From positions 1 through 51,909 of the forward strand of contig URVW01000007.1 in assembly GCA_900551435.1 (NCBI GenBank): a stretch of DNA of 51,909 nt, in the 5' to 3' direction. A program made the translations under genes and the position numbers. The DNA comes from an uncultured Faecalibacterium sp. Lineage in GTDB: Bacteria > Bacillota > Clostridia > Oscillospirales > Ruminococcaceae. Below the pieces are notes generated by a model, which was given only the letters and a program-made list of their open reading frames with translations, did no database searches and had not been told where the DNA came from. The number at the start of each line of letters is the position of its first letter. Position 1 is the stretch's first letter. Positions 23,857 to 31,332 of this stretch are shown here, in pieces.

Positions 23857-23877
23857 TAACCTCCTCTCTATGTCTAT

Positions 23878-23906
23878 ATTATACAACGAAATTCGTTGTA
23901 TGTCAA
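23878..23906 (-). promoter_or_regulatory. consensus promoter with a 21-bp palindromic operator in the spacer
   Basis: On the minus strand TTGACA (23901-23906), 17 nt, TATAAT (23878-23883), a perfect consensus pair. The palindrome with arms ATACAACGAA and TTCGTTGTAT (23881-23901) covers the whole spacer and both hexamer edges, so a bound repressor would block the promoter fully. One of the XRE regulators of the island is the likely ligand. Confidence 0.8.
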
Positions 23907-23947
23907 TACAAAAACAACATTTTACGTAAATAATTTCACGAAAAGCG

Positions 23948-23976
23948 TTGCAAAATGCGAACGAATGTGATATAGT
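23948..23976 (+). promoter_or_regulatory. promoter of the 73-residue XRE regulator
   Basis: TTGCAA (23948-23953), 17 nt, TATAGT (23971-23976). It diverges from the operator promoter at 23878-23906. Half-site-like ACGAA sequences occur near 23938-23965. Confidence 0.65.
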
Positions 23977-23997
23977 AAAGAAAAGGGAGGTGCCTAC

Positions 23998-24219
23998 ATG
24001 ATTCGCATCAGATTAAAAGCTATGTTGGCCGAAAAAGGCATCAAGCAGAAAGATTTGGTTGCAATGACCGGTATTCGTCAGCCCACGTTGTCAGGAATGA
24101 ATAACAACTCTGTTAAGCATATTCCGCTGGATGTTCTGGACAAAATCTGCACCGTTCTAGATTGCCAGCCGGGAGAGTTACTGGAATATGTACCGGACGA
24201 AAAAAGCCCGGACGAATAA
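23998..24219 (+). CDS. small XRE-family regulator
   Basis: A 73-residue helix-turn-helix protein of the plasmid/YozG-like type: KQKDLVAMTGIRQPTLSGM forms the helix-turn-helix at about residues 16-36, and the C-terminus has the LDCQPGELLEYVPDE segment typical of the family. GGGAGG precedes the ATG at 23998. It is divergent from the operator-bearing promoter of the leftward operon, so it is the first candidate for its repressor. Its last codons form one arm of the terminator at 24199-24229. It resembles the convergent regulator at 24243-24509. Confidence 0.85.
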   Translation: MIRIRLKAMLAEKGIKQKDLVAMTGIRQPTLSGMNNNSVKHIPLDVLDKICTVLDCQPGELLEYVPDEKSPDE

Positions 24220-24229
24220 ACGTCCGGGC
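24199..24229 (-). terminator. intrinsic terminator of the convergent XRE gene
   Basis: GCCCGGACG (24206-24214) pairs perfectly with CGTCCGGGC (24221-24229); on the minus strand TTTTTT follows. The left part lies within the last codons and stop of the plus-strand regulator. Confidence 0.85.
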
Positions 24230-24242
24230 AGGGGAGAGGTGC

Positions 24243-24509
24243 TTACTTCTTGCGGTTCTTGCTCACCGTTTTCGGGATTCGCCGGACCTCTTTTACTCTG
24301 CGCACCTCATTCGGCTCATAAATAAGTAAGTCGCTGAGTGTGCAGTCCAGGGCTTCGCAGATAAGGTCGAGGTCATCCAGATTGACCCGATCTGAGAAGT
24401 CGTGGTACATTTCGTTGATGGTCTGGCTGCGGATTCCGGTGGCGCGAGCAAGTTCGCTCTGCGTCATCCGCCGTTCGCCAAGGCGGGTGGACAGCATAAT
24501 CCTAATCAT
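24243..24509 (-). CDS. small XRE-family regulator
   Basis: An 88-residue helix-turn-helix protein. MTQSELARATGIRSQTINEM is the DNA-binding core (about residues 15-34), followed by LDDLDLICEALDCTLSDLL and a basic tail rich in Arg and Lys. The ATG at 24509 has AAAGGAG upstream, favoured over 24530. It has its own promoter and terminator. It is related to the 73-residue regulator at 23998-24219. Confidence 0.83.
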   Translation of the reverse strand: MIRIMLSTRLGERRMTQSELARATGIRSQTINEMYHDFSDRVNLDDLDLICEALDCTLSDLLIYEPNEVRRVKEVRRIPKTVSKNRKK

Positions 24510-24532
24510 AGCCTGTATCTCCTTTGCCAAGA

Positions 24533-24561
24533 ATTTTACCGATTTGAAACCGGCTTGTCAG
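24533..24561 (-). promoter_or_regulatory. promoter of the XRE gene at 24243-24509
   Basis: On the minus strand CTGACA (24556-24561), 17 nt, TAAAAT (24533-24538). Confidence 0.6.
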
Positions 24562-24621
24562 GATTTTGGCAGAAAAGTACAGAATACGGCAAATTAGAAC
24601 GAAATACGGAAAACTGAAACG

Positions 24622-24670
24622 AAAAAAGGCCCGGAACCCGCGTGTGTAACGCAAGGTTTCGGGCCTTTTT
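24622..24670. terminator. bidirectional intrinsic terminator
   Basis: GGCCCGGAACC (24628-24638) pairs with GGTTTCGGGCC (24655-24665), with A/T runs on both sides. On the minus strand it lies 110-150 bases after tRNA-Gln. The remainder of 24510-25062, besides the promoter, repeat B, tRNA and tRNA promoter listed here, shows no gene. Confidence 0.85.
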
Positions 24671-24726
24671 CAATGCCGATTAGTGAGCGTCGGTTTTCTG
24701 TCGACTGTTGGAAGAGGACAAAGCAA

Positions 24727-24770
24727 AACGAACACAGAACCCACCATACAGATGGAACTGTGTTCGCCTA
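24727..24770 (-). repeat. structured repeat, copy B (right island end, tRNA terminator)
   Basis: On the minus strand CGAACACAG pairs with CTGTGTTCG (nine perfect pairs), enclosing GTTCCA, five bases, then ATGGTGGGTT; TTTTGCTTTG follows, so it can serve as the tRNA-Gln terminator. It is the partner of copy A at 18017-18060. Confidence 0.6.
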
Positions 24771-24779
24771 GCTCTCTAA

Positions 24780-24853
24780 TGGTTGGGGATGAGAGAATCG
24801 AACTCCCACAAGTAGAGTCAGAGTCTACCGCACTACCACTATGCAAATCCCCA
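24780..24853 (-). tRNA. tRNA-Gln (anticodon CTG)
   Basis: On the minus strand the cloverleaf is complete: acceptor TGGGGAT/ATCCCCA, D arm GCAT/GTGC with AGTGGTA loop, anticodon arm GTAGA-CTCTGAC-TCTAC, T arm GGGAG-TTCGATT-CTCTC. The anticodon is CTG, reading CAG. A73 and an encoded CCA follow. It has a consensus promoter and flanks the accessory island, a usual place for integration. Confidence 0.93.
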
Positions 24854-24898
24854 AGATTTTGTTTTGTTGTTTGGCTCGTGAGCCGCTCAACGTGTGTT

Positions 24899-24927
24899 AT
24901 TATACGGGAAAAAACCGGAATTGTCAA
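24899..24927 (-). promoter_or_regulatory. promoter of tRNA-Gln
   Basis: On the minus strand TTGACA (24922-24927), 17 nt, TATAAT (24899-24904): perfect consensus, as usual for stable RNA genes. Confidence 0.85.
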
Positions 24928-25062
24928 GCGTTTTTTGAAAGTTTTTTGGATTTTTTGAAAAGAGACGGTCTTTCGCTGAAACTGTCATCCTTTGCGCTCC
25001 GTTGGAATATACTGAAACTGAACCAACTTGTTTCAGCACACAAAAGAGGAGGAAGCAACAAG

Positions 25063-25344
25063 ATGACGACCCAACAAAAACCGCAGACCCTGCTTTCCAA
25101 CCGCATCCCGCGGGACACCGAACACGAACGCTACCACCCGGAACTGGAAGAGGAGCTGAAAGAGTGCCTGTTCTGTCTGCGCCGGAATGAGATGATGTTC
25201 GACTTGGAAGTGAACACGGACCTGATCGAGCAGCGCATCTATGAGCGTCAGGCGCTGCTGTGCCGCTACCGGTATCTGCTGGCCAAAGCGCGGGAGCTGG
25301 GGCTGCACACCATTTTGCAGAAATATCAGCCCATGGGGGAATGA
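25063..25344 (+). CDS. DUF2508-like small protein
   Basis: A 93-residue charged helical protein. The second half (DLEVNTDLIEQRIYERQALLCRYRYLLAKAREL) follows the pattern of DUF2508/YaaL proteins, which are small helical Firmicutes proteins often encoded near recR, tmk and holB. The ATG at 25063 has GAGGAGG upstream; longer in-frame starts lack it. A TATACT at 25008-25013 may be the -10, with no clear -35. Function is unknown for the whole family. Confidence 0.65.
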   Translation: MTTQQKPQTLLSNRIPRDTEHERYHPELEEELKECLFCLRRNEMMFDLEVNTDLIEQRIYERQALLCRYRYLLAKARELGLHTILQKYQPMGE

Positions 25345-25382
25345 AACGGCGCGTTCCAAAGGGAGTTTCTGCGACAAAAATC

Positions 25383-25411
25383 TTGACATCTCGCCCTGCG
25401 CGTGTTATCAT
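25383..25411 (+). promoter_or_regulatory. promoter of scfA
   Basis: TTGACA (25383-25388), 17 nt, TATCAT (25406-25411). Confidence 0.75.
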
Positions 25412-25481
25412 ACATAAAGATAATATCGTGCGCGGGTGGTTCTGCGCATCAAACATCTTTGAGCTAGAGAGGTTATATATT

Positions 25482-25628
25482 ATGGAACGTATCAAGACGA
25501 TCGCTACTCGTGACCTGACCAAGAGCGCTGTGACCGGTGGCTGCGGCGAGTGCCAGACTTCCTGCCAGTCTGCCTGCAAGACTTCCTGCGGCGTGGCAAA
25601 CCAGAAGTGCGAGAACAGCAACAAGTAA
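25482..25628 (+). CDS. scfA: SCIFF six-cysteine ribosomal peptide precursor
   Basis: A 48-residue peptide with six cysteines in the C-terminal half (CGEC, TSC, SAC, TSC, QKC), the hallmark of the six-Cys-in-forty-five family found in nearly all Clostridia. The maturase encoded next forms thioether cross-links between Cys and Thr residues. The N-terminal part (MERIKTIATRDLTKSAVTGG) serves as recognition leader. The biological role of mature SCIFF is unknown. Own promoter; an attenuator-type terminator separates it from the maturase gene so that far more peptide mRNA than maturase mRNA is expected. Confidence 0.95.
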   Translation: MERIKTIATRDLTKSAVTGGCGECQTSCQSACKTSCGVANQKCENSNK

Positions 25629-25643
25629 TTTTCTGCAGATCGG

Positions 25644-25672
25644 ATGCCGCCTTTGTCGGGCGGCATTTTTTT
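25644..25672 (+). terminator. terminator between scfA and scfB
   Basis: ATGCCGCC (25644-25651) pairs with GGCGGCAT (25659-25666), followed by a T run. As no promoter is visible before scfB, it probably works as a leaky attenuator. Confidence 0.88.
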
Positions 25673-25698
25673 ATGGAATCAATGGATTGGAGAATAAA

Positions 25699-27153
25699 AT
25701 GGTACATCAGTATCAATTAAACGGCTATAACATTGTACTGGACACCTGCAGCGGCTCGGTGCATGTGGTGGACGATGTGGCGTACGACGTCATCGCCCTG
25801 TACAAGGAGCACTCTGCGGACGAGATCGTGGCCGCGATGCTCAAAAAGTACGGCGACCGCCCCGATGTGACCGAAGCGGACCTGCGCCAGTGCCTCGAGG
25901 ACGTGGCATCGCTGGAACAGGCCGGCAAGCTGTGGAGTCCGGATGTTTATGCCGATATGGCGTTCGATTTCAAGAATCGCAACACCGTGGTCAAGGCGCT
26001 GTGTCTGCATGTGGCCCATACCTGCAACCTCAACTGCTCTTACTGCTTCGCTTCGCAGGGCCGCTATCAGGGCGACCGCGCGCTGATGAGCTTTGAAGTG
26101 GGCAAGCGCGCCATGGATTTCCTCATCGAGAACTCCGGCACGCGCCGCAACCTCGAGGTCGATTTCTTTGGCGGCGAGCCGCTGATGAATTTTGACATGG
26201 TGAAGAAGCTGGTGGCCTACTGCCGCGAGCAGGAGAAGATCCACAACAAGAACTTCCGCTTCACGATGACCACCAACGGCATGCTGATCGACGATGATGT
26301 GATCGATTTCTGCAACAAGGAGTGCCACAACGTCGTTCTGAGTCTGGACGGCCGCAAGGAGGTCCACGACCGCTTCCGCAAGGACTATGCGGGCCACGGC
26401 AGCTATGACGCCATCGTTCCGAAGTTTCAGGAGTTCGTCAAGAAGCGCGGGGACAAGGGCTATTACATGCGCGGGACCTACACCCACTTCAACACCGACT
26501 TCACCAACGACATCTTCCACATGGCGGACCTCGGCTTTACCGAGCTGAGCATGGAGCCGGTCGTCTGCAAGCCGGACGATCCCAGCGCTCTGACCGCCGA
26601 GGACCTGCCCATCCTGAAGGAGCAGTATGAGATCCTCGCCAAGGAGATGATCAAGCGTGACCGCGAGGGCCGCGGCTTCACCTTCTATCACTACATGATC
26701 GACCTGACCGGCGGCCCCTGCATCTACAAGCGCATTTCGGGCTGCGGTTCCGGAACCGAGTATATGGCCGTCACGCCTTGGGGCGACCTGTACCCCTGCC
26801 ACCAGTTCGTCGGCGACCCGAAGTATCTGATGGGCGACATCTGGAAGGGCGTCACCAACACGGCGGTGCGCGATGAGTTTAAGCATTGCAACGCCTACGC
26901 TCGCCCCGAGTGCAAGGACTGCTGGGCCAAGCTCTACTGCTCCGGCGGCTGTGCGGCCAACGCATACCACGCAACGGGCAGCATCACCGGCGTTTATGAG
27001 TATGGCTGCGAGCTGTTCCGCAAGCGGATGGAGTGCGCCATCATGATCCAGGTCGCAAAGAATCAGGAGCTGGCCGCACAGGGCATCGAAGTGCCCATCG
27101 AGCTGGGCAGCACCTGCAACGCCTGTGCAGACGGCGACGCCTGCGCGGAATGA
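25699..27153 (+). CDS. scfB: SCIFF maturase (radical SAM/SPASM thioether-forming enzyme)
   Basis: A 484-residue radical SAM protein. An N-terminal peptide-binding RRE-like region (about 1-90) precedes the CxxxCxxC cluster site C109/C113/C116 (CNLNCSYC). The GGEPL motif is near residue 157. The C-terminal SPASM domain has Cys in CGSGTEYMAVTPWGDLYPCHQF and CKDCWAKLYCSGGC. It installs thioether bonds in the SCIFF peptide. The ATG at 25699 follows TTGGAG; a longer in-frame start would overlap scfA and is not needed. The next gene overlaps by four bases. Confidence 0.95.
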   Translation: MVHQYQLNGYNIVLDTCSGSVHVVDDVAYDVIALYKEHSADEIVAAMLKKYGDRPDVTEADLRQCLEDVASLEQAGKLWSPDVYADMAFDFKNRNTVVKALCLHVAHTCNLNCSYCFASQGRYQGDRALMSFEVGKRAMDFLIENSGTRRNLEVDFFGGEPLMNFDMVKKLVAYCREQEKIHNKNFRFTMTTNGMLIDDDVIDFCNKECHNVVLSLDGRKEVHDRFRKDYAGHGSYDAIVPKFQEFVKKRGDKGYYMRGTYTHFNTDFTNDIFHMADLGFTELSMEPVVCKPDDPSALTAEDLPILKEQYEILAKEMIKRDREGRGFTFYHYMIDLTGGPCIYKRISGCGSGTEYMAVTPWGDLYPCHQFVGDPKYLMGDIWKGVTNTAVRDEFKHCNAYARPECKDCWAKLYCSGGCAANAYHATGSITGVYEYGCELFRKRMECAIMIQVAKNQELAAQGIEVPIELGSTCNACADGDACAE

Positions 27154-28571
27154 GCATGACCACGCCGATCGTAGATTTTGTGCGGAACTACGCGCGTTCT
27201 GGAACCACCCGGCTCCATATGCCCGGGCATAAGGGGCAGGATCTGCTGGGGTTCGAATCCTACGATATCACGGAGATCAAAGGTGCGGACGAGCTGTACG
27301 AGGCCGAAGGCATCATCGCCGAGAGCGAAGCCAATGCGACTCGCCTGTTTGGGACGGCGCATACTTATTATAGTACGGAGGGGTCGTCTCAGTGCATCCG
27401 GGCCATGCTGTGTCTGGCGATGCAAGCGGCCCCCAAAGGTCAGCGCCCGCTCCTTCTGGCCGCGCGCAATGCGCACAAGGCGCTGTTGTATGCGGCGGCG
27501 CTGCTCGATTTTGACATCGAGTGGCTCTGGCCCGCGCCGGAAGCTGCCGGTGCGCTGTGCAGCTGCCCCGTGACGACGGTCCAGCTCGCCGCGGCGCTGG
27601 ACCGTCTGGCAGAGCAGGGGAAAGCTCCCTTTGGCGTCTACGTCACCAGCCCGGATTACCTCGGCGGGATGCAGGACATCGAGGCACTTTCCGGTGTCTG
27701 CGACGCTCACAGCGTTCCGCTTTTGGTGGACAACGCCCATGGAGCATATCTGAACTTTCTGGTCGGGGGAAGCCGGCATCCCATCGCGCTGGGCGCGGCG
27801 ATGTGCTGCGATTCCGGACACAAAACGCTGCCGGTCCTCACGGGCGGAGCCTATCTGCATCTTGGCCCGAAAGCGCCGGTGCAGGAAGAAGCGGCGGTCC
27901 GCAACGCGCTGGCTCTGTTTGGCTCGACCAGCCCGTCCTATCTGATCTTGCAGTCGCTCGACCGGTGTAATCAGTATCTTTCGGAGGGGTATCCGCTTCG
28001 GCTCTATTCCTGCTGTGGGCAGCTGATGCTTCTGCGCCGGGAGCTGAATGAAATGGTCGAAGCGGCTGGCGGCACAATGCCGCTGGCGGTCGATGGGCTG
28101 GACCGCGAACCCCTCAAACTGACGTTGGATGCGGCGGCACTGGGGATGACCGGGACTGCCCTCGCAGAAGTTTTGCGGAAGCACAGCATCGAGTGCGAAT
28201 ACGCCGATCCGCGCTATGTAGTTTTGATGTTCACGCCGGAAAATCCTGCGCGGGATTACGACCGCTTGGAAGCCGCTGCGAAGGAGCTTTGCGCTTCGCT
28301 TCCGGAACTTTCAGAGGGAAAGGAAGCTCCGGATGCCGAAAACTTCACGGCGCTGGAAGCGGAAGCGGCGTCTGTCTGCACGGTCCGTCAGGCAGTTTTT
28401 GCTCCGCAGGAAGAAATTCCGGCGTCGGAAGCGCTGGGCCGCGTCTGCGCGATGCCAACGGTGTCCTGCCCGCCCGCGATTCCGATCGTGGTCAGCGGGG
28501 AACGCATCGGTCCGGCGGCACGAAAGTTGTTTAAACGCTACCACGTTAAAAAAGTTGCGGTTCTGAAATGA
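27150..28571 (+). CDS. PLP-dependent Orn/Lys/Arg decarboxylase-family protein
   Basis: A 473-residue fold-type I PLP enzyme. The N-terminal signature TRLHMPGHKGQD, the EGSSQCIRA segment and the cofactor lysine K225 in CDSGHKTLPVLTGGAYLH are all present. It lacks the N-terminal wing domain of the large inducible decarboxylases, like B. subtilis YaaO and SpeA. Substrate could be Arg, Lys or Orn; the sequence does not decide. The ATG overlaps the scfB stop (ATGA), so it is translationally coupled to the SCIFF maturase. A strong terminator follows. The C-terminal part is shorter and more degenerate than in true decarboxylases. Confidence 0.85.
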   Translation: MSMTTPIVDFVRNYARSGTTRLHMPGHKGQDLLGFESYDITEIKGADELYEAEGIIAESEANATRLFGTAHTYYSTEGSSQCIRAMLCLAMQAAPKGQRPLLLAARNAHKALLYAAALLDFDIEWLWPAPEAAGALCSCPVTTVQLAAALDRLAEQGKAPFGVYVTSPDYLGGMQDIEALSGVCDAHSVPLLVDNAHGAYLNFLVGGSRHPIALGAAMCCDSGHKTLPVLTGGAYLHLGPKAPVQEEAAVRNALALFGSTSPSYLILQSLDRCNQYLSEGYPLRLYSCCGQLMLLRRELNEMVEAAGGTMPLAVDGLDREPLKLTLDAAALGMTGTALAEVLRKHSIECEYADPRYVVLMFTPENPARDYDRLEAAAKELCASLPELSEGKEAPDAENFTALEAEAASVCTVRQAVFAPQEEIPASEALGRVCAMPTVSCPPAIPIVVSGERIGPAARKLFKRYHVKKVAVLK

Positions 28572-28580
28572 TGAAGGTAA

Positions 28581-28632
28581 GGAATTTATTTGTAAAGTAA
28601 AACTGCTTTACAGATAAATTCCTTTTATTTTC
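28581..28632 (+). terminator. intrinsic terminator with a 17-bp stem
   Basis: 28581-28597 pairs with 28606-28622 (one G-U pair), followed by TTTTATTTT. Confidence 0.92.
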
Positions 28633-28651
28633 CCGGAAATAGCCGCTTGGC

Positions 28652-28680
28652 TTGACAGAAAAATCAAAACGTGAGATGAT
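28652..28680 (+). promoter_or_regulatory. promoter of the ABC transporter operon
   Basis: TTGACA (28652-28657), 17 nt, GATGAT (28675-28680). Confidence 0.6.
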
Positions 28681-28723
28681 TTGAAGAGAAAAACAGACTG
28701 TGCCGACAAGAGGAGGACTTTCG

Positions 28724-29443
28724 ATGCTCCAGATCAAACAGCTGACCAAGCACTATGGGACCAAGACTGCCGTGGATGGCTTGACCCTGACCATCCAGCC
28801 GGGAGAGATCTATGGGTTTCTCGGCCCGAATGGTGCGGGCAAAACCACGACGCTGAAATGCTGCTGCGGCATCCTGCAGCCGGACAGCGGTGAGGTTTTT
28901 GTGGATGGAGTTTCGATGCAAAAGGAACCGCTTCAGGCAAAGCGGAAACTGGCCTATCTGCCGGATGACCCAAAGCTCTATGAGTACATGACCGGCATCC
29001 AATACCTTGATTTTATCGCGAATGTCTATGGGGTCAGCGATGCCGCGCGGGCGGAGCGCACCCGCATTTACAGCGAGCGGTTCGACCTAAACGATGCACT
29101 CAGCCAGCCCATCGGCGCATACTCCCACGGCATGAAGCAGAAGCTAGCCATCATCTCGGCCCTGCTCCATGCGCCGAAATTGATCTTGATGGATGAGCCG
29201 TTCGTGGGGCTGGACCCGCTGGCGTCCCATCAGCTCAAGCAGACCATGCGGGCATTCTGCGACGCGGGCGGGGCGATTTTTTTCTCGACCCATGTGCTGG
29301 AAGTTGCGGAAAAGCTCTGCGACCGGGTGGCCATCATCAAAAACGGAACGCTGGTTCGTTCGGGTCCCATCGAAGAGGTCCGGGGCGATGCCTCACTGGA
29401 AACGGTTTTTCTGGAATTGGAGGGCGGACAGGATGCAGAATGA
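28724..29443 (+). CDS. ABC transporter ATP-binding protein
   Basis: A 239-residue ATPase subunit. Walker A GPNGAGKT at about residues 35-42, signature YSHGMKQKL near 134 and Walker B LILMDEPF near 154-161 are intact, and a switch His follows in FFSTHVLE. The type matches the CcmA/YhcH-like ATPases that pair with large two-in-one permeases for drug or lipid export. The ATG at 28724 has AGAGGAGG upstream. The permease start lies inside its last codons, so the two are coupled. Substrate unknown. Confidence 0.93.
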   Translation: MLQIKQLTKHYGTKTAVDGLTLTIQPGEIYGFLGPNGAGKTTTLKCCCGILQPDSGEVFVDGVSMQKEPLQAKRKLAYLPDDPKLYEYMTGIQYLDFIANVYGVSDAARAERTRIYSERFDLNDALSQPIGAYSHGMKQKLAIISALLHAPKLILMDEPFVGLDPLASHQLKQTMRAFCDAGGAIFFSTHVLEVAEKLCDRVAIIKNGTLVRSGPIEEVRGDASLETVFLELEGGQDAE

Positions 29444-31037
29444 ATCAGCCCGCCTGTTCCGTGCACTTCTGCAAAAACAGCTTCGGGAGCAGGGGGCGTT
29501 CCTGCGCCGAAGCGCACGCACCGAAAAACAGCGAAGCATGGTTGGAAAAATCCTGTTTGGCGAACTGTATGCGGTGGTCGTTCTGACGCTGATGGGCAGT
29601 TTTGGCGCGATGGCATGGCCGCTGGGGGAACTGCTTCTCCCGCGTGGGTTGGATGCCGTGTATTTTTTGCCGATGGAGCTGCTGGCGCTTCTTGTGGGGG
29701 TGCTGGCCGGGGGACTTTCGAGCTATTCCAGCCTGTTTCAGGCAAAAGACAACGACCTGCTTCTGGCCATGCCCATTCCGCCGTGGATGATCTTCGTGGT
29801 GCGGCTGCTTGGATTGTACAGCACAGCGCTGTTTTATACGATGATCGCATGGGTCCCGACCGAGATCGTCTACGGACTGTATGCACAAAAACCGGCGGCA
29901 GGGCTGTGGTGTGCGCTTCCCATGGCGCTGCTGATCGCGGGCGCAGCGGCGGTGCTGTCCGCACTGATCGGCTGGGGTGTAGCGTTTGCAACCGCAAAAA
30001 CCGGGCGGAAAACGCTGGTCACCGTCCTTGTTTCCGTGGGCGGGATGCTCTTGTGCTCGATCGGCTATCAAAAGGCCCAACAGGCGCTGGGGGTACTGCT
30101 CCAAACGGCGCTTCGAGCGGAAAATTTATCTGCACCTGTCCGTTTTTGGCTGGCATTTGGGCGCGCGGCCAGCGGCAACGGCTGGATGCTGCTGGTTGTA
30201 TCGTCGGCGTTTCTCCTGCTGGCGGCACTGTTTGTAAAAGCACTTTCGCGCCCCTATCTGACCCTGATGACTACCCGCAACGGGACTGAGACAAAGAAGA
30301 AATCCTTCAGAACATCGAAAAAAGTTTCGCTTCGGCGGACGCTGCTCCGGCGGGAACTGCTTCATCTGGGAAACAGCGCGGCCTATCTGCTGAACTGCAG
30401 CATGGGGACCGTAGGGCTGTTGGTTCTTGGCGGTGCGGCGCTGTGGAAGGCGGAACCGCTTCGGGCGCTGGCCGCGCGGCTCCCGTCGCCGGAATACGGC
30501 CCGATGTTCGCAGCGTTTTTCATTGCGCTGGCGGCAGGGACGAACTTCCTGACCGCTCCTTCCGTCTCGCTGGAAGGGGAGAGCCTGTGGCTTTTGCAAA
30601 GTCTGCCGGTGACTGGGTGGCAGGTCCTCCGCGCAAAGCTGGAACTTCATCTGTTGCTGACGCTCCCGCCCGCATTGTTCTGTGAAATCTGTGTGCTGGC
30701 AGTTTTGGGTGCTGGGCCACTGGATGCATTTCTCTCGGTTTTGCTCGTTGTTCTGTATGTTTTTGACTCAGCATCGGTCGGCCTGATATTAGGCGTTCTG
30801 CATCCAAGCTTCCACTGGACCAGCGAAACGGTGGTCATCAAGCAAAGTCCGTTCTGTTTTCTGGCGCTGTTTGGAAGCTGGGCAGGGGCGTCTTTGCTCT
30901 GCGTGGTGGTGATGCTGCTGTCGTTGAAGCTGCCTGTTGCGGGAGCCATGGCGCTGGTGGTCGGTGTGCTTGCATTGCTCGATGCCGCCGCCCTGCGCTG
31001 GCTGAAAACGGCTGGCGCACAAAAATTCAGCGAATGA
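29433..31037 (+). CDS. ABC transporter permease (ABC-2-like, multi-pass)
   Basis: A 534-residue membrane protein with about a dozen hydrophobic segments and short basic loops, such as the cytoplasmic KKKSFRTSKKVSLRR region near residue 287. The ATG at 29433 overlaps the ATPase gene by 11 bases and has GGAGGG upstream. Large permeases of this kind form the export channel with the preceding ATPase. No extracellular domain or export-substrate clue is seen. Ends at a strong terminator shared with copA. Confidence 0.85.
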   Translation: MQNESARLFRALLQKQLREQGAFLRRSARTEKQRSMVGKILFGELYAVVVLTLMGSFGAMAWPLGELLLPRGLDAVYFLPMELLALLVGVLAGGLSSYSSLFQAKDNDLLLAMPIPPWMIFVVRLLGLYSTALFYTMIAWVPTEIVYGLYAQKPAAGLWCALPMALLIAGAAAVLSALIGWGVAFATAKTGRKTLVTVLVSVGGMLLCSIGYQKAQQALGVLLQTALRAENLSAPVRFWLAFGRAASGNGWMLLVVSSAFLLLAALFVKALSRPYLTLMTTRNGTETKKKSFRTSKKVSLRRTLLRRELLHLGNSAAYLLNCSMGTVGLLVLGGAALWKAEPLRALAARLPSPEYGPMFAAFFIALAAGTNFLTAPSVSLEGESLWLLQSLPVTGWQVLRAKLELHLLLTLPPALFCEICVLAVLGAGPLDAFLSVLLVVLYVFDSASVGLILGVLHPSFHWTSETVVIKQSPFCFLALFGSWAGASLLCVVVMLLSLKLPVAGAMALVVGVLALLDAAALRWLKTAGAQKFSE

Positions 31038-31041
31038 TAAC

Positions 31042-31112
31042 AAAAAAGGCCCTCTCCGGACCCTGCTCTGCCGCGTTCCAGCGGACAGAGACAAGGCGGA
31101 GAGGGCCTTTTT
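31042..31112. terminator. bidirectional terminator between the permease gene and copA
   Basis: GGCCCTCTCCG (31048-31058) pairs with CGGAGAGGGCC (31097-31107); inside, CTCTG-CCG pairs with CGG-CAGAG. A run on the left, T run on the right, so both convergent genes are terminated. Confidence 0.9.
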
Positions 31113-31122
31113 GTTGGCGTTG

Positions 31123-31332
31123 TTATTCGATGCCGGTCACTTTGTAATCCTGATCCTCAACGGCCTTTTTCAGGGCATTGTTGGAGACATCAGCGTTCAG
31201 CGTGACGATGGCCGTGCCAGCTTCGTGGCTGACCACAGCCTCGCTGACCTCGGGCAGAGCCTCGAGAGCCTTCTTCACGCGGGCCTCACAGTGGCCGCAC
31301 ATCATACCTTCAACATGCAGAGTTTTTTTCAT
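31123..31332 (-). CDS. copZ: internal start for a free CopZ-like copper chaperone
   Basis: Within the copA frame, AAGGAGG lies eight bases before an ATG at 31332. Initiation here would give a 69-residue protein starting MKKTLHVEGMMCGHC with the two metal-binding cysteines C12 and C15. That is the size and sequence of a normal CopZ. The upstream residues of the fusion (about 45, Ser/Asp/Ala-rich) look like a former intergenic region read through. There is no stop codon between the two, so both forms may be produced. Confidence 0.55.
   Translation of the reverse strand: MKKTLHVEGMMCGHCEARVKKALEALPEVSEAVVSHEAGTAIVTLNADVSNNALKKAVEDQDYKVTGIE

Larger units (their letters stand above)
18020..24770. 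mobile_element. putative integrated element of about 6.7 kb next to tRNA-Gln
   Basis: The segment has a large serine recombinase at one end, tRNA-Gln(CTG) just beyond the other end, related hairpin repeats at both ends (copies A and B), lower GC and many small helix-turn-helix and hypothetical genes. No relaxase, replication initiator or conjugation gene is seen, so it would be a satellite-type or decayed element. The exact boundaries are inferred from the repeats only. Confidence 0.5.
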
